Source of the DNA: JAVBRU01 sp031547595
GTDB lineage: Bacteria > Bacillota > Clostridia > Christensenellales > Aristaeellaceae
Direction: 5' to 3'
NCBI GenBank assembly: GCA_031547595.1
Contig: JAVBRU010000098.1
Location: 1 to 9,901 of the forward strand
DNA: 9,901 nucleotides
The translations under genes and the position numbers were made by a program. This document shows positions 7,865 through 9,901 of the stretch, piece by piece; positions within the stretch are counted from its first letter, which is position 1, and every line of letters starts with the position of its first letter. Below the pieces are notes generated by a model, which saw only the letters and a program-made list of their open reading frames with translations, did not search any database and was not told where the DNA came from.

Positions 7865-8821
7865 TCACAGAATGCTCATGCCGGTCAGCCTTCGCGATAC
7901 CCGGTTGACAATCAGCAGCAGGATAAAGTTGATCACCGTGTTAAACAGGCCCACCGCAGATGCGTAGCTGTATTCGCTGCGGATGATGCCCTGCTTGTAT
8001 ACAAAGGTGGAAATCACCTCCGACACGCTGGTGTTCAGGCTGTTTTGCATCAAAAAGATTTTATCAAAGCCCACGTTCATGATGCCGCCCACGGCAAAGA
8101 TCAGCAGCACCGAAATGGTGGGCAGGATGGTGGGCAGATCAATGTGATAGACCTTGCGCAGCTTGGACGCGCCGTCCATATCGGCCGCTTCGTACAGCTC
8201 ACGGTCCACCGAGGACAGCCCCGCCAGATAGATAATGGTGCCCCAGCCCGTGCCCTGCCAGATGCCCGATATGATATACAAGGGCAGAAACCAGCTTTTC
8301 TCTGCCTGGAAATTTATAGATTTCCCGCCAAGCGCCACGATGATCTGATTGATGAGGCCGGAGCTCGGCTGTGTGAACAGCGAGATGATACCCACCAGCA
8401 CCACCACGGAAATAAAGTATGGCGCGTAGCTGACGGTTTGTACAAAGCGCTTAAACCTCCGGCTCACCACCTGGTTGATCATCAGCGCCAAGATGATGGA
8501 CAGCGGAAAAGTGCAAACCAGATTGGTCACGCTGATGACGATGGTGTTGGTGATGATGCGCTCGCTGTCATAATTGCGGAAAAACCGCGCAAAATGCTGC
8601 AGCCCCACCCATTTGCTGCCCCAGATGCCGTCAACCGGGCTGAAATCCCGAAACGCAATCTGCACGCCATACATCGGCCAATACTTGAAGATAATCAGAT
8701 ATATGATGGTGGGCAGCAAAAGCAAATACAGGTATTTGCTGCGGTTGAGGCGCGTTAATACCGGCGCTTTATGCACAAGCACAGCAGCGCTTCCCGGCTC
8801 TTTGAAGGATACTTTTTTCAC
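7865..8821 (-). CDS. ABC transporter permease, CUT1 family (LplB/MalF-like)
   Basis: A 318-residue membrane protein from the start chosen here. The first membrane segment is at about 30-46 (YLYLLLLPTIIYLIIF), followed by KYWPMYGVQIAFRDF, a hallmark of the LplB/YteP branch. The EAA loop is E211AADMDGASK... ending LP at 229-230. The last segment is near 292-306. I chose the GTG at 8819-8821 because AGAAGGG lies 5-6 nt upstream and the protein then begins before the normal cytoplasmic tail. A longer in-frame reading back to 8956 would run through the promoter and operators. It is the first gene of the operon and partners the permease at 6944-7849. The GTG overlaps the stop of a 9-codon mini-ORF that begins at 8847. 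Confidence 0.92.
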   Translation of the reverse strand: MKKVSFKEPGSAAVLVHKAPVLTRLNRSKYLYLLLLPTIIYLIIFKYWPMYGVQIAFRDFSPVDGIWGSKWVGLQHFARFFRNYDSERIITNTIVISVTNLVCTFPLSIILALMINQVVSRRFKRFVQTVSYAPYFISVVVLVGIISLFTQPSSGLINQIIVALGGKSINFQAEKSWFLPLYIISGIWQGTGWGTIIYLAGLSSVDRELYEAADMDGASKLRKVYHIDLPTILPTISVLLIFAVGGIMNVGFDKIFLMQNSLNTSVSEVISTFVYKQGIIRSEYSYASAVGLFNTVINFILLLIVNRVSRRLTGMSIL

Positions 8822-8853
8822 ACAAACCCTTCTTTCGCGGATGCCATATCTAT

Positions 8854-8871
8854 AAAGATAACGTTCTCTTT
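8854..8871. promoter_or_regulatory. LacI-type operator O2, downstream of the -10
   Basis: AAAGATAACGTTCTCTTT is an 18-bp palindrome with 8 of 9 pairs matching around a central CG, the layout of LacI/GalR-family operators. It lies about +7 to +24 relative to the predicted start of transcription and shares the core GANAACGTTNTC with the second site. Confidence 0.7.
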
Positions 8872-8884
8872 TGGATCCATCTAT

Positions 8885-8913
8885 AATATATACCCAAAAG
8901 AGAACGTTGTCAA
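8885..8913 (-). promoter_or_regulatory. Promoter of the transporter/GH32 operon
   Basis: On the minus strand a consensus -35 box TTGACA (8908-8913) is followed after 17 bp by TATATT (8885-8890). An alternative -10, TATTAT, lies at 8883-8888. Transcription would start near 8878, leaving a leader of about 56 nt before the GTG start. The sequence upstream is AT-rich and could act as an UP element. The two operators flank the -10 region. Confidence 0.7.
8900..8911. promoter_or_regulatory. LacI-type operator O1, overlapping the -35
   Basis: GAGAACGTTGTC is a 12-bp palindrome with one mismatched pair and a central CG, overlapping the TTGACA -35 box. Its centre is 43 bp from that of the downstream site, about four helical turns, so both sites face the same side of the DNA. 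The sequence AACGTTCTCTTTTGG at 8860-8874 recurs exactly, inverted, at 8894-8908. Confidence 0.7.
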
Positions 8914-9074
8914 TATGTAATTGTGATATAAAAGGAATTTGTTTATGGTATACCAATTATGCAAAGATCGAAAAAAACACCCGAACTCTTAACTATAAAC
9001 ACTGAAATTCTAACACATATAACAGATGGAATCACAGCATCATTGTATATTTACCAAACATTCAGATTCTTTTT

Positions 9075-9103
9075 CACAGACTGCCGGAGTATCTGTGGTT
9101 TTT
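9075..9103 (+). terminator. Weak terminator-like hairpin
   Basis: CACAGA (9075-9080) pairs with TCTGTG (9092-9097) across an 11-nt loop, followed by a T run at 9099-9103 on the plus strand. The stem is short and no plus-strand gene precedes it in the window, so the call is tentative. Confidence 0.25.
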
Positions 9104-9240
9104 CCCCATCAAATCCCCAAACACTGTGGTGACCCTCTTAGCGTTGCCCATATGTGTCATCATGCAGATGTGTCTAGCGATAGAATGCTATACTATTGCG
9201 TCTGGTGTCAAGCACAATGCATGAAATCATCAAGAATTCT

Positions 9241-9270
9241 TTGCTTATTCCTAAACAAATATGCTATACT
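9241..9270 (+). promoter_or_regulatory. Promoter of the small CxxC gene
   Basis: TTGCTT (9241-9246) and TATACT (9265-9270) are 18 bp apart, and the -10 is extended by an upstream TG (TGCTATACT). Transcription would begin near 9277, about 75 nt before the ATG at 9353. Confidence 0.6.
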
Positions 9271-9352
9271 TGAATCAACAAAACGACAAAAAATGGCGGA
9301 TGGCTGTGGGAGGTTTGAACCAAAAAAAAATGGAGGAAAGAGGTGAGCGGCG

Positions 9353-9562
9353 ATGCCAAATGACGAACTTGATGTCAGAAAAGCCTATAAGTTCTCATCC
9401 AATCACAGAGAACAACTGTTGCAGGGCAAGAAATGCGGTTGCTTTTACTGCCTGTCCATTTTCGATCCCGATCTGATAAAAAACTGGGTTGAAGATCCCT
9501 TGGGAACGGCAATATGTCCGTTCTGTGGCATTGATTCAATCATCGGTGAAAGCTCCGGCTAA
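9353..9562 (+). CDS. Small conserved CxxC (zinc-ribbon-like) protein, truncated by a nonsense codon
   Basis: A 69-residue protein as it stands. It carries CGCFYC (C28, C30, C33) and CPFCGIDSIIG (C55, C58), two cysteine pairs that could hold a zinc ion, with no signal peptide. This is a family of short uncharacterised cytoplasmic proteins that I recognise from Firmicutes; the function is unknown. The ATG follows AGAGGTG at 7 nt and the promoter at 9241-9270. The TAA at 9560-9562 comes where family members, as I recall them, read on through Gly-Tyr-Pro-Ile. The same frame continues after it as PIAKEFLGQMKTYWF and ends at TAG 9608-9610, giving about 85 codons. A Tyr codon (TAT or TAC) has apparently become TAA. 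The shortened protein may still fold, since both Cys pairs are retained. Confidence 0.75.
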   Translation: MPNDELDVRKAYKFSSNHREQLLQGKKCGCFYCLSIFDPDLIKNWVEDPLGTAICPFCGIDSIIGESSG

Positions 9563-9614
9563 CCCATTGCGAAAGAGTTTTTAGGCCAAATGAAGACCTA
9601 TTGGTTTTAGGGCT

Positions 9615-9758
9615 TGTTTCAAAAGCCCTGCATCTTCGGAGGCTAGAAGCGCCATTTCTGCGTTGTCAAACCTTGAAATAGCGGTCTGTTCCAGCGGTTT
9701 TCCGCCTTGAACTGACGGTTTATCCTCGCGAATCTGCACGCCCCGGACTTTTGAAACA
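9615..9758. repeat. 144-bp element with 14-bp terminal inverted repeats (MITE-like)
   Basis: TGTTTCAAAAGCCC (9615-9628) and GGACTTTTGAAACA (9745-9758) are inverted repeats matching at 13 of 14 positions. The left end also forms a small hairpin, GGGCTT/AAGCCC (9610-9628). The interior has a GCGGTTTTCCGC mini-hairpin. No target-site duplication is obvious. It begins 5 bp after the distal TAG of the CxxC gene and ends in the leader of the transposase gene. No protein is convincingly encoded. It could be a non-autonomous mobile element or a dispersed palindromic repeat. Confidence 0.5.
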
Positions 9759-9804
9759 CGCGATAAGGTACAATAAGTTTCGCAAAAAGAAAAAAGGTCA
9801 AAAA

Positions 9805-9833
9805 GAGACATGGCCTGAAAACTCTGGTAGAAT
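9805..9833 (+). promoter_or_regulatory. Probable promoter of the IS256-type transposase
   Basis: An extended -10 TGGTAGAAT (hexamer 9828-9833) lies 17 bp after GAGACA (9805-9810), a 4-of-6 match to the -35 consensus. Transcription would begin near 9840, about 30 nt before the ATG, inside the second half of the start-codon hairpin region and after its first arm. Confidence 0.45.
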
Positions 9834-9875
9834 GGAATTGCAACACAACATTCGAAAGGAGCGTCAAGCCATGTC
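9807..9875 (+). promoter_or_regulatory. Inverted repeat burying the transposase start codon
   Basis: GACATGGC (9807-9814) is exactly complementary to GCCATGTC (9868-9875), which contains the ATG at 9871-9873. The first arm lies upstream of the predicted transcription start, so the hairpin would form only on transcripts entering from outside the element. Confidence 0.55.
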
Positions 9876-9901
9876 CGAGAAGATTGTACAACTGAACGAG
9901 G
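9871..9901 (+). CDS. IS256-family transposase, N-terminal fragment cut by window edge
   Basis: Only the first ten codons are visible: MSEKIVQLNE. This matches the opening of IS256/Mutator-family transposases whose C-terminal block is the one seen at positions 1-167, as I recall that protein. AAAGGA lies 9-10 nt before the ATG. The catalytic DDE domain is beyond the window, so I cannot tell whether the gene is intact. The gene points outward on the plus strand, opposite to the remnant at the left edge. The family call rests on ten residues plus context, so it is less secure than the left-hand one. Confidence 0.6.
   Translation, partial: MSEKIVQLNE

Larger units (their letters stand above)
8914..9352. 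other. AT-rich spacer upstream of the operon and of the CxxC gene
   Basis: This stretch of about 440 bp has no convincing gene. It holds a 10-bp perfect palindrome TGGTATACCA (8946-8955), a weak hairpin CACAGA/TCTGTG (9075-9097) followed by GTTTTT on the plus strand, and two copies of ATGCTATACT (9185-9194 and 9261-9270), the second forming a good -10 box. The 106-codon reading frame at 9026-9346 runs through the promoter and lacks family resemblance, so I treat it as chance. Confidence 0.5.

Noticed and set aside
6920..8758. 612-codon open frame on the plus strand
   Set aside because: It is antisense to both permease genes, His/Gln/Asp-rich and low in hydrophobic patterning, and the minus-strand permeases with EAA motifs explain the region.
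8860..8908. Inverted repeat considered as a terminator hairpin or IS end
   Set aside because: The arms each contain a CG-centred palindrome, a consensus -35 overlaps one of them, and there is no T run after either; operators fit better.
9026..9346. 106-codon plus-strand frame in the AT-rich spacer
   Set aside because: It runs through the promoter of the CxxC gene, has no Shine-Dalgarno site, and its composition does not look like a protein family I know.
9581..9891. Overlapping minus-strand frames of 76 and 82 codons
   Set aside because: They cover the inverted-repeat element and the transposase leader and have no ribosome binding sites. The phrase ISRFDNAEMALLASEDAGLL looks protein-like, but a repeated DNA element explains recurrence better.

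Overview
The window looks like accessory DNA from a Clostridia-type member of the Bacillota, probably a gut bacterium. The signs are strong AGGAGG-type ribosome binding sites, a CUT1 sugar ABC transporter with no ATPase gene of its own, a LacI-family regulator, a small CxxC protein of a kind I associate with Firmicutes, and GC-rich genes separated by AT-rich spacers. I recognise no gene that fixes the genus.

Most of the window (about 8920 down to 1343, minus strand) is one sugar-utilisation locus, most likely for a fructan (levan, inulin or fructo-oligosaccharides). The order of transcription is: a promoter flanked by two LacI-type operators; two permeases of the LplB and YtcP types; a large extracellular solute-binding protein; a GC-rich hairpin; a GH32-like hydrolase without a signal peptide; and a secreted GH32 enzyme with an N-terminal LamG domain. 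The LacI-family regulator follows at 195-1190 with its own promoter. The likely flow is that the LamG-GH32 enzyme cuts polymer outside the cell, the binding protein and permeases import oligosaccharides (energised by an ATPase encoded elsewhere), the cytoplasmic GH32 finishes the degradation, and the LacI protein represses the operon until sugar is present. Both GH32 proteins depart from the classical catalytic signatures, so the exact substrate is open.

The right part is different. A spacer of about 530 bp (8822-9352) holds the operon promoter and a forward promoter. It is followed by a small zinc-ribbon-like gene (9353-9562) that appears to have lost its last 15-16 codons to an in-frame TAA. 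Directly after it come a 144-bp element with terminal inverted repeats (9615-9758) and the start of an IS256-family transposase (from 9871), whose start codon can be buried in a hairpin on read-through transcripts.

The left edge (1-170) is the C-terminal end of an IS256-family transposase on the minus strand, truncated at its N-terminal side and abutting the lacI gene. The sugar locus is therefore flanked by IS256-type sequences pointing outward, consistent with an accessory, possibly mobilised segment. I saw no tRNA, rRNA, CRISPR array or recognisable riboswitch.
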